This document shows positions 23,604 through 32,912 of a stretch of DNA of 64,000 nucleotides, piece by piece. The stretch is from an uncultured beta proteobacterium (GTDB lineage: Bacteria > Pseudomonadota > Gammaproteobacteria > Burkholderiales > Burkholderiaceae_C), in the NCBI GenBank assembly GCA_903869595.1, contig CAIPZV010000085.1, forward strand, positions 1-64,000. Reading direction: 5' to 3'. Positions within the stretch are counted from its first letter, which is position 1, and each line of letters starts with the position of its first letter. A program made the position numbers and the translations under genes. Under the pieces are notes generated by a model. That model had not been told where the DNA came from. It did not search any database and worked only from the letters and a program-made list of their open reading frames with translations.

Positions 23604-25931
23604 TCAATGAAGATACTGGTACCGGGGAATGCTGTCGGTCAGGGCTTTGAACGGGTCAATGCCCAACCTCGTGAACCCGACCAACTCGATTTGAAGCATC
23701 AGCTTGGAATTTGCGGTTTGGGGCGTGATAGGCGTTCGGCTATAGACGACGCGGGAAATCCAGCAACCCGCATCGTACTCTAGGCCCAGCAGACTGTCGA
23801 CCAGCGCCTGATCACGCAAGCTAAAGGCCAGGCGGCCCAGCCCATAAAAGCGGCCGTCATCCGAGCTGGATGACCCGCCCGCCATGTGCCACAGCCGATT
23901 GAGTGGCCATTGCCAACTGAGGTCCACCTGTTCGTTGACATTTGCTTGTGAGCGGTAGGCCAAATTTAGTGTCTGAAAATCCCCGGCATGGAAGCGGCCG
24001 CCGATGACAGAGCGCACCGATTGCTGTGTCTGCAGGTTGTATTGGGTAGCCGCGTCAAGGACCCAGCGATCCCCCAGGTTCACACGTGAGCCCACTAAGA
24101 TATCGCTGAGCCCGGTTGCCGCCGGCGCTTGCGCGGGCACGAGCGTCACTTTTTGCTCTTCAAATCGTAAGCGCTGTGCAATTCCAAAGCTGGCAAATTG
24201 ACCGCCAGTGTCCGGGTTCAAAAAGCGAGTGGTTAAGCCCAGTGTTAACAAATTGTTATCCGAAATTTTGTCGTTCCCCACATAAGCATTTTCGGTAAAA
24301 ACAGCGGTCAAATTCAGATCCTGTGCCGCGGTGTCGTAATTGGGAAGCAGGCTCTGGTCCGTGTAAGGCGTGTAGACGTAAAACGCGCGCGGCTCTAGGG
24401 TTTGTAGCACCTTGACGCCCAAAATCTCCGCATTGCGTTCAAAGGTAAGCCCCGCGTCTAGACTGAATGTACTGGTGAGCCTGCTGGCTGTTTGTTGGCC
24501 GCTAATAGGGGCGTCAAATTGGTAGACCGTGCTATGGGTTTGCAATTTTGGCGTCAAGTAAAACGCCGGCCAAATCATCGGGTAACTGACTTGTGCCCAG
24601 GCAAAAGCGCGCTGCGCATTAGGTTGATGGCTCAGCGCACGATCGCCTTCAAATTGGGTAATGTCGGTATCCACGGACCAGTCGATGCCTTGCACATTGC
24701 TTTGGGCATAGCGCAGCGTCCACTGCGGTACACGGTCATAGGGTGTAATGATTTGCAAGCCTTGCCATTTTTGCACCTTGAGCATGGAACTTACATCACC
24801 GCGCCCCCAAGTAGCGGTGATGTCAGCGGGCAGTTGCCGATTCGTGCCTCCTAAAGGAATACCGCTTTGCAAAATAGTGCTACCGCTGAAGTCCGACCAG
24901 TAGTTGTCATCGCCCACCCGGCTGATATTGGCCGCAATAGACACCGCTCCCAAAGGGCTTGCAATCTCACTGCGATGTGTAAGCGCTATGGCGCCACGGT
25001 CCTGCCCGCGTAAGCCATCGCTGGGCATGAAGGCCAGTTTCAAGTCCCCGGAATAAGTACTGTCTAAATAGCGCAACTGGGTTTCGGTATTCACGCCCCG
25101 ATTACTCATGAAATTGGGCGTCAGCGTTAGGTCGTAGTTGGACGCAAGATTCACGTAATAAGGCGTTGCAAGCTCCAAGCCATTGGCGCTGTCCAGGCCA
25201 AATACGGGGGGCAAAAAACCCGATTTACGCTTTTCGGTAATGGGAAAACTAAAGGGTGGCACCGGCAGCACCGGCACGCCCTGAAAGTGCAAAAAAGCGC
25301 CTTGCGCCTTGCCGATTTCTTCTTCATTGTCAAGGTTCAGCTGTGTTGCAGTCAGCACCCATTCGGGCACCCACCCGGGCCCGGGCTTGCGCCTACAGGT
25401 GGTGTAAGTACCTTCGTGCGCCGTCATGTGGTTCTTATCTGCGAAGTCGGCACGTTGCGCTTGACCATGGCCCTTCTCGCCGCCCAACTGGTAGCTAACT
25501 TCTGTGAAAAAACCCTCAAAACGCGTTACGTCCAGCTCCAAATAGTTCCCGGTGTAAATGCGCTCATTGCGCTCAATGCGTACATTACCTTCGGCTTGTA
25601 ACTGGTCGGTGCGCTGGTCATAGAGCAGGCGGTCAGCGCTGAACTGCGTATCTGCACGCAGCATGTGCGCGTTTCCTTCGAGCACCACTTCTTTGTCGGC
25701 ATGGCCGCTCAGCCTGTCGCCAGACAGGTAGGCCCAAGTTTTCTGGGGCGTTTTGTCTATCAGGCTGGCGTGGTCCGGGGCCTCTGGCTGCGTGTTTTGA
25801 GCGCCTGCAGGTAATACCGGTAGAAGCAGCGCGACCGATAGCCCCAAATGCAAGAAAACCCTGGTGGACCCAGCCCGTGTCGAGGCGGGCCGCAAGCGGC
25901 AATCGGACACTATGGGCAAGGAAGTGGGCAA
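23604..25931 (-). CDS. lptD: LPS-assembly outer-membrane protein LptD
   Basis: LptD, with LptE, inserts lipopolysaccharide into the outer leaflet. About 775 residues: signal sequence (LHLGLSVALLLPVLPAGAQ), the periplasmic OstA/jellyroll part (LSGDRLSGHADKEVVLEGNA, YDQRTDQLQAEGNVRIER), the cysteine region TYTTCRRKPGPGWVP, the VPPFSFPITEKRKSGFLPP segment, and a long beta-barrel domain. There is no ATG: the frame closes upstream at a stop and the candidates are TTG 25931 and GTG 25910. I list the former but am unsure. Divergent amgK starts 36 bases away. Followed by surA and rsmA. Confidence 0.93.
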   Translation of the reverse strand: MPTSLPIVSDCRLRPASTRAGSTRVFLHLGLSVALLLPVLPAGAQNTQPEAPDHASLIDKTPQKTWAYLSGDRLSGHADKEVVLEGNAHMLRADTQFSADRLLYDQRTDQLQAEGNVRIERNERIYTGNYLELDVTRFEGFFTEVSYQLGGEKGHGQAQRADFADKNHMTAHEGTYTTCRRKPGPGWVPEWVLTATQLNLDNEEEIGKAQGAFLHFQGVPVLPVPPFSFPITEKRKSGFLPPVFGLDSANGLELATPYYVNLASNYDLTLTPNFMSNRGVNTETQLRYLDSTYSGDLKLAFMPSDGLRGQDRGAIALTHRSEIASPLGAVSIAANISRVGDDNYWSDFSGSTILQSGIPLGGTNRQLPADITATWGRGDVSSMLKVQKWQGLQIITPYDRVPQWTLRYAQSNVQGIDWSVDTDITQFEGDRALSHQPNAQRAFAWAQVSYPMIWPAFYLTPKLQTHSTVYQFDAPISGQQTASRLTSTFSLDAGLTFERNAEILGVKVLQTLEPRAFYVYTPYTDQSLLPNYDTAAQDLNLTAVFTENAYVGNDKISDNNLLTLGLTTRFLNPDTGGQFASFGIAQRLRFEEQKVTLVPAQAPAATGLSDILVGSRVNLGDRWVLDAATQYNLQTQQSVRSVIGGRFHAGDFQTLNLAYRSQANVNEQVDLSWQWPLNRLWHMAGGSSSSDDGRFYGLGRLAFSLRDQALVDSLLGLEYDAGCWISRVVYSRTPITPQTANSKLMLQIELVGFTRLGIDPFKALTDSIPRYQYLH

Positions 25932-25966
25932 GGTAGGGGCGCAAAAAGACGGACAATGGATTATCC

Positions 25967-27136
25967 ATGAGCCCTATTGATCCCACTTCTCTTGTTGCTG
26001 GCGCCCAAGCACCCGCCGTAGTTTTCCCAAGCGGCATGCCGTCCCGACCTAGTCCTGATACGCCCATGCCCGCCACACCGCAGCCGGTGCAATGGGCCGA
26101 TACCGCGCGGGAGCATGCGTTTACCGCCTGGCTGCAGTCGGTGCAAGCGCGCTTTGGCCTGCAGCCTGACAGCCTGCGCCTGGCGTCCGCCGATGCCAGT
26201 TTCCGGCGTTATTTGCGCCTGAACAGCACGCACAGCACCTATGGCCCCACTTTGATCGTGATGGACGCGCCGCCGGACAAAGAAGACAGCGCGCCATTTG
26301 TCAAAGTCGCGGCTTTGTTGCAACAGGCAGGCATCCACTGCCCGCAGGTGCTCGATTGGAACCAGGCGCAGGGCTTTATGTTGCTCAGCGACTTGGGCGA
26401 TCAGACCATGATGCAGCGCATCGATCCCGCCGCGCCGCCGCCATTGGACGTGTATTTGCAGGCGGTGGATACCTTAATCGCCTGGCAAAAAGCCTCGCAA
26501 CCTGGCGTATTGCCGCCCTATGACCACGCGCTCTTGCGCCGCGAAATGGATTTGTTCCCGCAGTGGTATGTCGCGCAGCACAGGCAAGTGGCGCTGGACG
26601 CAGCGCAAAGCCAAGTTTTGGACCAGGCCTTTGAAACCATCATGGCCAACAACCTGTCCTGGCCCTCGGTCTATGTGCACCGTGACTTTATGCCGCGCAA
26701 CTTGATGGACAGCGGACGTGCGCATCCTTTAGGCGTGCTGGACTTTCAGGATGCGGTCTATGGCCCCATCACCTACGATATTGCCAGCCTCCTGCGCGAT
26801 GCTTTTCTCAGCTGGGAAGAAGATTTTTGCCTGGACGTGACGATTCGCTACTGGCAAAAAGCACGCGCGGCAGGTTTGCCGGTGGGCGATGACTTTGGCG
26901 AGTTTTACCGCGCCGTGGAGTGGATGGGCTTACAGCGGCATATCAAAATTGCCGGCATCTTTGCCCGCCTCACTTTGCGCGACGGCAAGCCCAAATACCT
27001 GGCCGATACGCCGCGTTTTATTGGCTACATTCGCGCCACCTGCGGGCGCTACCGCGAACTCAAACCCTTGCTCCGTTTGGTGGAGCGTGTCGAGGGCATT
27101 GAGCCACCCCAGGCTTTTTCTTTTGGCCGGGTGTGA
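25967..27136 (+). CDS. amgK: Aminoglycoside phosphotransferase-fold kinase, probably AmgK
   Basis: A 389-residue kinase of the APH/choline kinase fold. The N-terminal lobe contains SADASFRRYLRLN and PTLIVMDAPPDKED; the catalytic Brenner motif is YVHRDFMPRNLM and the metal-binding motif GVLDFQDAVYGPITYDIASLLRD. Next to lptD-surA the family member is usually AmgK, which phosphorylates the anomeric carbon of N-acetylmuramate (and GlcNAc) in the peptidoglycan recycling bypass. Its usual partner murU is not adjacent: the next gene is rsmE. The N-terminal 30 residues are Pro/Ala-rich and may be an artefact of the first ATG; another ATG follows at residue 24. Confidence 0.85.
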   Translation: MSPIDPTSLVAGAQAPAVVFPSGMPSRPSPDTPMPATPQPVQWADTAREHAFTAWLQSVQARFGLQPDSLRLASADASFRRYLRLNSTHSTYGPTLIVMDAPPDKEDSAPFVKVAALLQQAGIHCPQVLDWNQAQGFMLLSDLGDQTMMQRIDPAAPPPLDVYLQAVDTLIAWQKASQPGVLPPYDHALLRREMDLFPQWYVAQHRQVALDAAQSQVLDQAFETIMANNLSWPSVYVHRDFMPRNLMDSGRAHPLGVLDFQDAVYGPITYDIASLLRDAFLSWEEDFCLDVTIRYWQKARAAGLPVGDDFGEFYRAVEWMGLQRHIKIAGIFARLTLRDGKPKYLADTPRFIGYIRATCGRYRELKPLLRLVERVEGIEPPQAFSFGRV

Positions 27137-27184
27137 GCGCCTCGTGTCCACGGCCTGCACGCACATCCTGAGCCACGCACCTTA

Positions 27185-27958
27185 ATGCCCCGTTTTTACT
27201 GCCCTTCCCCTTTACAAACCGGCATGGTGCTGGACCTGCCACCTGGCCCCGCCCGCCATGTGCAGGTTTTGCGCATGCAGCCGGGCCAGACCATTACCTT
27301 GTTTAACCACGGCCCTGGCTGGGATTGGGGCCTGCAAACAGCGCTCCCCGCAGGCGAATTTGAAGCCCAAATTTTGCTCATGGGCCGCAGCCAGGTACAG
27401 GTGCGCGTGGGAGCGCACAGCGCGCGCGAATGTGAGGCGGCGCGCAGCGTGTCCATCGCCGTGGTGATGCCGGCCAATGAGCGCATGGACTGGCTCGTAG
27501 AAAAGGCGACCGAGCTGGGCGTGGCCGCTATTTACCCCTTGACCAGCGAGCGCAGCGTTGTGCGCCTGAACGCTGAGCGAGCGGAAAAAAAGATTGCGCA
27601 TTGGCAGTCGGTGGCGATATCGGCGTGCGAGCAGTGCGGCGCTAACCGCGTGCCTCTGGTGCACCCGGTGCAAAGCCTGCCGCATTTTTTGCGCGGTGGC
27701 CTTCAGCCCAGTGCTGTGCAGGTGGAAAGCGCGCCTGCGCGATTACTGCTGTCTTTGCAGGCAGGCTCGATGCCTTTGCGGGTCTGGAACGGCATGGCTA
27801 GCAGCCAGTCCGCTGTTTTCTTGTCTGGCCCCGAAGGCGGTTTTAGCCCTGCTGAAGAATCATTGGCCATGGAGGTCGGTTTCACACCGCAGTCCCTGGG
27901 CGCGCGCACATTGCGCGCAGAGACTGCGGCTTTGGCCGCTTTAGCGCTGTTGGCCTGA
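27185..27958 (+). CDS. rsmE: 16S rRNA (uracil1498-N3)-methyltransferase RsmE
   Basis: A 257-residue SPOUT-fold methyltransferase that methylates U1498 of 16S rRNA. The N-terminal PUA-like domain covers about 1-75 (MPRFYCPSPLQTG, HVQVLRMQPGQTITLFNHG); the SPOUT domain follows with MPANERMDWLVEKATELGV, ISACEQCGANRVP and the knot motif FLSGPEGGFSPAEE, ending in LGARTLRAETAALAALALL. It follows amgK by 48 bases on the same strand and converges with the lipase-like gene (stops 22 bases apart). Confidence 0.95.
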   Translation: MPRFYCPSPLQTGMVLDLPPGPARHVQVLRMQPGQTITLFNHGPGWDWGLQTALPAGEFEAQILLMGRSQVQVRVGAHSARECEAARSVSIAVVMPANERMDWLVEKATELGVAAIYPLTSERSVVRLNAERAEKKIAHWQSVAISACEQCGANRVPLVHPVQSLPHFLRGGLQPSAVQVESAPARLLLSLQAGSMPLRVWNGMASSQSAVFLSGPEGGFSPAEESLAMEVGFTPQSLGARTLRAETAALAALALLA

Positions 27959-27980
27959 CCCGCTTTTCTGTTCGCTTGCG

Positions 27981-28844
27981 CTAGGCGCTTGCGGCGAGAT
28001 CAGCCCAGCCCACTTGCAGCCATTGTTGTAAGGCCGCGAACACGGGCGATGCATCGGCCTCATTAAAAATCTCATGGTAAAGATCGTCAAAGCATAAGGA
28101 TTGCACCATGGCGCCTGGCGCAAGTTTCAAAAAGTCGCGGCTCCCTTGCGGGCTGACCAGTTTGTCCTGCCCGGCAAACAGCACCAGCGTAGGCGTATTC
28201 CATTGCGGCGCGGTGGCCAACACGGCGCGCCCGGCCTGAGCAATAAACAAAGCCAGGCGCGCGCAAATGCGGTCGTGCACCAGCGGGTCCGCCTGGTAAG
28301 CGGCGACCATGGCCGGGTCGTGCGACAGGTATTTCACTTGTAGGCCGTTGCCCACGCGCAGATTGGGCGCGATGCTCGGTAGCGTAGCCAGCAGCACTTT
28401 TTGCAAGGCATTGAGGCCGGGGTCTAAGGCGGGGCTGGATAAAACCAAGGCGTCTATAGGCCGCATCCGCAGCGATACAAAGCGCGCCGCCAACAAGCCG
28501 CCCAGACTGTGGCCTAGCAGCACTAGCGATTGCCCCGGCGCCATGGCTTTGCGCGTATGGTCCACCACCGCAGCCAGGTCGTCCAGCATGGCGTGCTCGT
28601 CGCGCATGCTGCCGCGCTCGCCGTCCGACAGGCCGTGGCCCCAGAGGTCAAAACTGCGCACCGCGTAGCCCCAGCTATTGAGTTGTTGCGCAACATGTTC
28701 ATAACGCCCGCTGTGCTCGCCCAGGCCGTGCACGATCAGAACTTGCGCCTTGGCCAACGCCGGGTTGTTCAAGGGCCAGTCGCGCAGCGCCAATTGGAGA
28801 CCTGGCGCGAGGGGTAGCTTGGAAAGCGTGGACGTGTCTGTCAT
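27981..28844 (-). CDS. Alpha/beta hydrolase, monoacylglycerol lipase/lysophospholipase-like
   Basis: A 287-residue enzyme of the serine-hydrolase (Hydrolase_4) branch. Motifs: VLIVHGLGEHSGRYEHVA, DLWGHGLSDGERG, the nucleophile elbow LLGHSLGGLLAARF (Ser), the acid in LVLFAGQDKLVSPQGS, and the histidine in LCFDDLYHEIFNEAD. These are the marks of monoacylglycerol lipase and lysophospholipase L2 relatives. No signal peptide is seen, so it acts in the cytoplasm. It follows the M20 peptidase gene by 15 bases, on the same strand, so the two are likely co-transcribed. Confidence 0.88.
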   Translation of the reverse strand: MTDTSTLSKLPLAPGLQLALRDWPLNNPALAKAQVLIVHGLGEHSGRYEHVAQQLNSWGYAVRSFDLWGHGLSDGERGSMRDEHAMLDDLAAVVDHTRKAMAPGQSLVLLGHSLGGLLAARFVSLRMRPIDALVLSSPALDPGLNALQKVLLATLPSIAPNLRVGNGLQVKYLSHDPAMVAAYQADPLVHDRICARLALFIAQAGRAVLATAPQWNTPTLVLFAGQDKLVSPQGSRDFLKLAPGAMVQSLCFDDLYHEIFNEADASPVFAALQQWLQVGWADLAASA

Positions 28845-28859
28845 GGCAAAGCTTCTTAC

Positions 28860-30332
28860 TTAAGGGAAACGCGCAATCACTTGCGCCACGGCCGCCGTCA
28901 GTTTTTTGGCGTAGGGCACGTGCAAAAACTCATTAGGGCCGTGCGCATTGCTCTTGGGGCCGAGCACGCCGCAGACCATCATTTGCGCTTTCGGGAAGCC
29001 GCGGCTGAGCATATTCATCAGCGGAATCGTGCCGCCTTGGCCGATGTAGCCACAGCCCGCGCCAAAGTGCGCTTGCGAGGCATCGTTCAGGGCTTGCTCG
29101 AACCAGGGCGCGGTGTCCGGCGCGTTCCAGCCGGTGGCGCCGCCCGACGTTTCAAAAGTCACTTTGGCTTGGTAGGGCGCGTTGTCTTCCAGCAAGGCTT
29201 TAAGCGCTTGCACCGCAGTGGCCGCTTCCACCAGCGGCGGCAAGCGCAGCGAAAGCTTGAAAGCGGTGAAAGGACGCAGCACATTGCCCGCATCTTTCAT
29301 CGCCGGAAAGCCTTCTGCGCCGGTGACGCTGAGCGTGGGCATCCAGGTGCGGTTGAGCAGGGCTTGCAGCGGGTCCGTGGTGGTGGGCAGCACCGATTGG
29401 GTGGCGCCGCCGCAGTCGTAATGCGCCCAGGGAAAGCGCTTGTACACCTCGTCGCCCAAAATATCGGCCGTGGCGCGTGCCTGCGCCAAGCGCTCGGGCG
29501 GCACTTCGCAGTGGAAGATGCCCGGCAGCAAGCGCCCGGTCGCGCTGTCTTCCAGCCGGTCCAAGACTTGGCGCAAAACCCGAAAACTGGAGGGCACCAC
29601 GCCGCTGGCGTCGCCCGAATGCACGCCTTCGGTCAGCACATCTACGCGCAGCACGCCGCTGGCCATGCCACGCAAACTATTGGTCAGCCACAATTGGTCG
29701 TAATTGCCGGCACCTGAATCCAGGCACACCACCAGGCCGACATCGCCCAGGCGCGCACGCAGCGCGTCCACATAGGGCAGCAAATCGTAAGAGCCGCTTT
29801 CTTCGCAGGTCTCAATCAAACCCACGATGCGCGGATGCGCCACCTTTTGGTCTTTGAGTGCGGCAATCGCCGTGATCGCAGCATAGGCGGCGTAACCATC
29901 GTCAGCACCCCCGCGCCCGTAGAGCTTGCCGTCTTCGTATTTGGGTGTCCATGGCCCCAGGTCTTTGCGCCAGCCGGAAAATTCGGGTTGCTTGTCTAGG
30001 TGGCCGTACATCAGCACGGTTTGCTCTGACACGCCCGCTTCCTGACTGCGCGTAGCGGCCACTTCGAAAAAAATCACCGGCGTACGGCCGGGTAGGCGCA
30101 CTACTTCTAAGACCAGGCCCTCGAGTTTTTGCGCCTCTATCCATTGCGCGGTGTTGCGCACCACCGTCTCTAGATAGCCATGGGCCAGCCAGTCGGCGTC
30201 AAACATCGGCGACTTGGCGGGAATAGCGATGTAGTCGCTCAGGCGCTGGACGATGTCTCCGTCCCAGGCGCGGCTGACGTGGGACAGGGCTTGGGTGGTA
30301 TTGAGTACGGAATCAGGCAGGCGGGCGGACAT
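28860..30332 (-). CDS. M20-family metallopeptidase
   Basis: A 490-residue zinc peptidase with the conserved ligand layout: MYGHLDKQPEFSGW (His, Asp), GGADDGYAAYAAI (bridging Asp), LIETCEESGSYDLLPY (catalytic Glu-Glu), VCLDSGAG, and GGTIPLMNML near the C-terminus followed by NAHGPNEFLHVPYAKKL with the last His. An inserted dimerisation domain (about 230-390) separates the halves. Relatives hydrolyse dipeptides or N-acyl amino acids. Exact substrate unknown. ATG 30332 diverges from the HAD gene, 87 bases away. Confidence 0.9.
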   Translation of the reverse strand: MSARLPDSVLNTTQALSHVSRAWDGDIVQRLSDYIAIPAKSPMFDADWLAHGYLETVVRNTAQWIEAQKLEGLVLEVVRLPGRTPVIFFEVAATRSQEAGVSEQTVLMYGHLDKQPEFSGWRKDLGPWTPKYEDGKLYGRGGADDGYAAYAAITAIAALKDQKVAHPRIVGLIETCEESGSYDLLPYVDALRARLGDVGLVVCLDSGAGNYDQLWLTNSLRGMASGVLRVDVLTEGVHSGDASGVVPSSFRVLRQVLDRLEDSATGRLLPGIFHCEVPPERLAQARATADILGDEVYKRFPWAHYDCGGATQSVLPTTTDPLQALLNRTWMPTLSVTGAEGFPAMKDAGNVLRPFTAFKLSLRLPPLVEAATAVQALKALLEDNAPYQAKVTFETSGGATGWNAPDTAPWFEQALNDASQAHFGAGCGYIGQGGTIPLMNMLSRGFPKAQMMVCGVLGPKSNAHGPNEFLHVPYAKKLTAAVAQVIARFP

Positions 30333-30419
30333 GGTGTTTTCTCCATTTTGTTGTCAGTGCGCATGATGCCACGGCTGCCCTTTAAGATCGCCGCCCAATG
30401 CACTTTACGGACGGCGACC

Positions 30420-31127
30420 ATGGCAAATAGCGCGCAGGCACCCCAGGTTTTGGCCTTTGATATTTTCGGCACCGTGGTGGACTGGCATGGCAGCATTGCG
30501 CGTGAAATACGCGTCGCTTTTCCAGGGGTCGATGCCGACGCTTTTGCGCTGGCCTGGCGCGCGGGCTACCAGCCGGCCATGCGCCGCGTCATGGCGGGCG
30601 AACTGCCCTGGACCTTGATCGACGACTTGCACCGCATGATCTTGGATGAGGTGTTAGCGCAGTTTGGCCTGACGCACCTGGGCGAATCGGCGCGTGCCGA
30701 CCTCAACCGCGTTTGGCACCGCTTAGACCCTTGGCCGGATGTGGTGCAAGGCCTGGAGCGCTTGAAAACGCGATTCATCCTTTGCACTCTGTCCAACGGC
30801 AACCTCAATTTGCTCACCCGCTTGTCCAAGCGCGCGGGCTTGCCTTGGGACTGCATCCTGAGCGCTGAAGTGTTTCGCGCCTACAAGCCCGATCCGCGCA
30901 CTTACCTCGGTGTGGCACAAACTTTTGATGTGCCTCCAGACCAGGTGATGTTGGTCGCGACCCACCACGACGATTTGCAAGCCGCCCGCGCCTGTGGCTT
31001 GCAAACCGCTTATATCGAAAGGCCGCTGGAATTCGGTCCGCGTAATCCAAAAGATGTGAGTCCGCACGCGGCGAACCACCTGCATGCGCGTGATTTACTG
31101 GACTTGGCGGATCAGCTGGGTTGTTAA
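30420..31127 (+). CDS. Haloacid dehalogenase type II-like HAD hydrolase
   Basis: A 235-residue HAD enzyme. Motif I is VLAFDIFGTVVDWHGS (nucleophile Asp), motif II FILCTLSNGNLNLLTRLS, the lysine lies in FRAYKPDPRTYLGVA, and the last acidic motif is VATHHDDLQAARACG. This pattern is of the (S)-2-haloacid dehalogenase group; many proteins so labelled act on other substrates, so the name is by similarity only. The start is ATG 30420 (MANSAQAP); in-frame codons before it look non-coding. Its last four bases overlap the end of metW on the opposite strand. Confidence 0.85.
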   Translation: MANSAQAPQVLAFDIFGTVVDWHGSIAREIRVAFPGVDADAFALAWRAGYQPAMRRVMAGELPWTLIDDLHRMILDEVLAQFGLTHLGESARADLNRVWHRLDPWPDVVQGLERLKTRFILCTLSNGNLNLLTRLSKRAGLPWDCILSAEVFRAYKPDPRTYLGVAQTFDVPPDQVMLVATHHDDLQAARACGLQTAYIERPLEFGPRNPKDVSPHAANHLHARDLLDLADQLGC

Positions 31128-31705
31128 CGCGCCAACTTGTACACCGAAGTCCCCGCAAACCAGTTGGGCAGCCAGCGCACCACTTCCCCGTCTTGCAGGC
31201 CGAAGCTGTCAATCACGCGCAAGCCGTTTTTGTGCGCCAGCGCACCCAGGTCGGCGTGCGTGCCGACGCGGATGTTGGGCGTGTCGTACCACTGGTAGGG
31301 TAGGCGCTTGGTTACCGGCATGCGGCCTTGCAGCACGCTGAAGCGATTGGGCCAATGTGCAAAATTGGGGAAGGCCACAATGCCGATGCGCCCCACGCGC
31401 GCGGTTTCGCGGAGCATCACCTCGGCATTGCGCAAGTGCTGCAAAGTATCGATTTGCAGCACCACGTCAAACGAGGCGTCGTCAAACATGGCCAGGCCTT
31501 CGTCCAGGTTGAGCTGGATCACGTTGACGCCGCGCTTTACGCACGCCAGCACATTGGCGTCGTCGATTTCAACGCCGTAGCCACTGCAGCCGCGCGTGGC
31601 CTGCAAGTGCGCCAGCATGGCGCCGTCGCCGCAGCCCAGGTCGAGTACGCGGGCGCCTTCGGGCACCAATTGCGCCAGCGCGTTTTGGATAGAGAGGTCG
31701 CTCAT
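31124..31705 (-). CDS. metW: Methionine biosynthesis protein MetW
   Basis: A 193-residue protein with a SAM-methyltransferase fold: [16 protein letters not shown] (SAM-binding loop), [43 protein letters not shown], and the family-specific [24 protein letters not shown] and [12 protein letters not shown]. MetW is found with MetX and supports homoserine acetylation in the methionine pathway; it is reported to be needed for full MetX activity in some bacteria. Its start overlaps the metX stop by four bases (ATGA), so the two are translated together. Confidence 0.95.
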   Translation of the reverse strand: MSDLSIQNALAQLVPEGARVLDLGCGDGAMLAHLQATRGCSGYGVEIDDANVLACVKRGVNVIQLNLDEGLAMFDDASFDVVLQIDTLQHLRNAEVMLRETARVGRIGIVAFPNFAHWPNRFSVLQGRMPVTKRLPYQWYDTPNIRVGTHADLGALAHKNGLRVIDSFGLQDGEVVRWLPNWFAGTSVYKLAR

Positions 31706-32856
31706 ACGCCCACCTCCGCAGCCAAGGAATCCAAGTAAGAGCGCACTACGCTGTGGTAGCGCACATCGTCCAGCAAAAAAGCATCATGCCCGTGCGGCGC
31801 ATCGATCTCGGCGTAACTGACATCGCGCTGGTTGTCTAACAAGGCTTTGACGATTTCGCGGCTGCGCGCAGGCGCAAAACGCCAGTCGGTCACAAAGCTC
31901 ACAAGCAAAAATTTGCTGCGCGCTGTCGCCAGCGCTTGGGTCAAGCTCCCGCCATAGGTACGCGCCGGGTCAAAGTAGTCCAGCGCACGCGTGATGAGCA
32001 AATAGGTATTGGCGTCAAAGTAATCAGCAAACTTATCACCCTGGTAGCGCAAATAGCTTTCGATCTGAAACTCCACGTCTTGCGTGCTGTAGCGGTAGTC
32101 GGTGCTGGCCGCCGCGTCTTGCACCGCGTGGCGCAATTGGCGGCCAAACTTGGCGTTCATCACATCGTCGCTCAGGTAAGTGATGTGGCCGATCATGCGC
32201 GCGATGCGCAGCCCGCGCTTGGGCACCACGCCATGGCGATAAAAGTGGCCACCATGAAAATCCGGGTCGGTGGTGATGGCGCGGCGTGCCACTTCGTTAA
32301 ACGCAATGTTTTCCGCCGTCAAATTAGGTGCGCTGGCGACGACGACCGCACGGCGCACGCGGCTGGGGTATTGCAGCGTCCAGGCCAGCGCTTGCATGCC
32401 GCCCAAACTGCCACCCATCACGGCGGCCAAAGTCCTAATGCCCAATTGGTCGAGCAAGCGCGCTTGCGCGTCCACCCAGTCTTCCACGGTCACCACTGGA
32501 AAGTCCGCGCCATAGACCTGGCCGTCTGCGCTATCAGGGTTGACGTGCATCGGGCCGGTAGAGCCAAAGCAAGAGCCCAGGTTGTTCACGCCGATCACAA
32601 AAAAGCGATTCGTGTCCACCGGTTTGCCCGGCCCGATCATGCTGTCCCACCAGCCTTCGGATTTGGGCTGATCGGCATACACGCCGGCCACATGGTGCGA
32701 AGCGTTGAGCGCGTGGCAAATCAGAACTGCATTGGATCGGTCCGCGTTGAGCGTGCCGTAGGTTTCAAACGCCAGGTCGTAGGCACGGATGGATGCGCCG
32801 CTTCGCAATGGCAGCGGCGCCTCAAAATGCAGGGACTGGGGTGTGGCAATCAACAT
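31702..32856 (-). CDS. metX: Homoserine O-acyltransferase MetX
   Basis: Transfers an acetyl (or succinyl) group to homoserine, committing it to methionine. The 384-residue alpha/beta-hydrolase-fold enzyme shows the expected landmarks: [53 protein letters not shown], the nucleophile motif [15 protein letters not shown] (Ser), [21 protein letters not shown] and [14 protein letters not shown] (His). The start is ATG 32856, immediately after the T-run of a terminator-like hairpin and downstream of a SAM-II-like riboswitch. No clear Shine-Dalgarno lies in front. First gene of metX-metW. Confidence 0.96.
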   Translation of the reverse strand: MLIATPQSLHFEAPLPLRSGASIRAYDLAFETYGTLNADRSNAVLICHALNASHHVAGVYADQPKSEGWWDSMIGPGKPVDTNRFFVIGVNNLGSCFGSTGPMHVNPDSADGQVYGADFPVVTVEDWVDAQARLLDQLGIRTLAAVMGGSLGGMQALAWTLQYPSRVRRAVVVASAPNLTAENIAFNEVARRAITTDPDFHGGHFYRHGVVPKRGLRIARMIGHITYLSDDVMNAKFGRQLRHAVQDAAASTDYRYSTQDVEFQIESYLRYQGDKFADYFDANTYLLITRALDYFDPARTYGGSLTQALATARSKFLLVSFVTDWRFAPARSREIVKALLDNQRDVSYAEIDAPHGHDAFLLDDVRYHSVVRSYLDSLAAEVGV

Positions 32857-32895
32857 AAAAAACAAAACCCGGCAACGCTAATCGCGGGGCCGGGT
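32857..32895 (-). terminator. Intrinsic terminator ending at the metX start codon
   Basis: Read on the - strand, ACCCGGC (32895-32889) pairs with GCCGGGT (32873-32867) across a 15-base loop, followed by TTTGTTTTTT (32866-32857), directly before ATG. This is a textbook Rho-independent terminator in a place where it would stop metX before it starts. With the riboswitch upstream it is read as the expression platform: SAM bound, transcription ends. Pairing is seen; control is inferred. Confidence 0.75.
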
Positions 32896-32912
32896 CAAGC
32901 AAAGATCGCGGG

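Noticed and set aside
25633..26076. Minus-strand frame starting MDNPLSVFLRPYL as the true start of lptD
   Set aside because: It starts at a good ATG but is in a different phase from the LptD domains, and would need a frameshift; kept only as a possible sequencing-error test.
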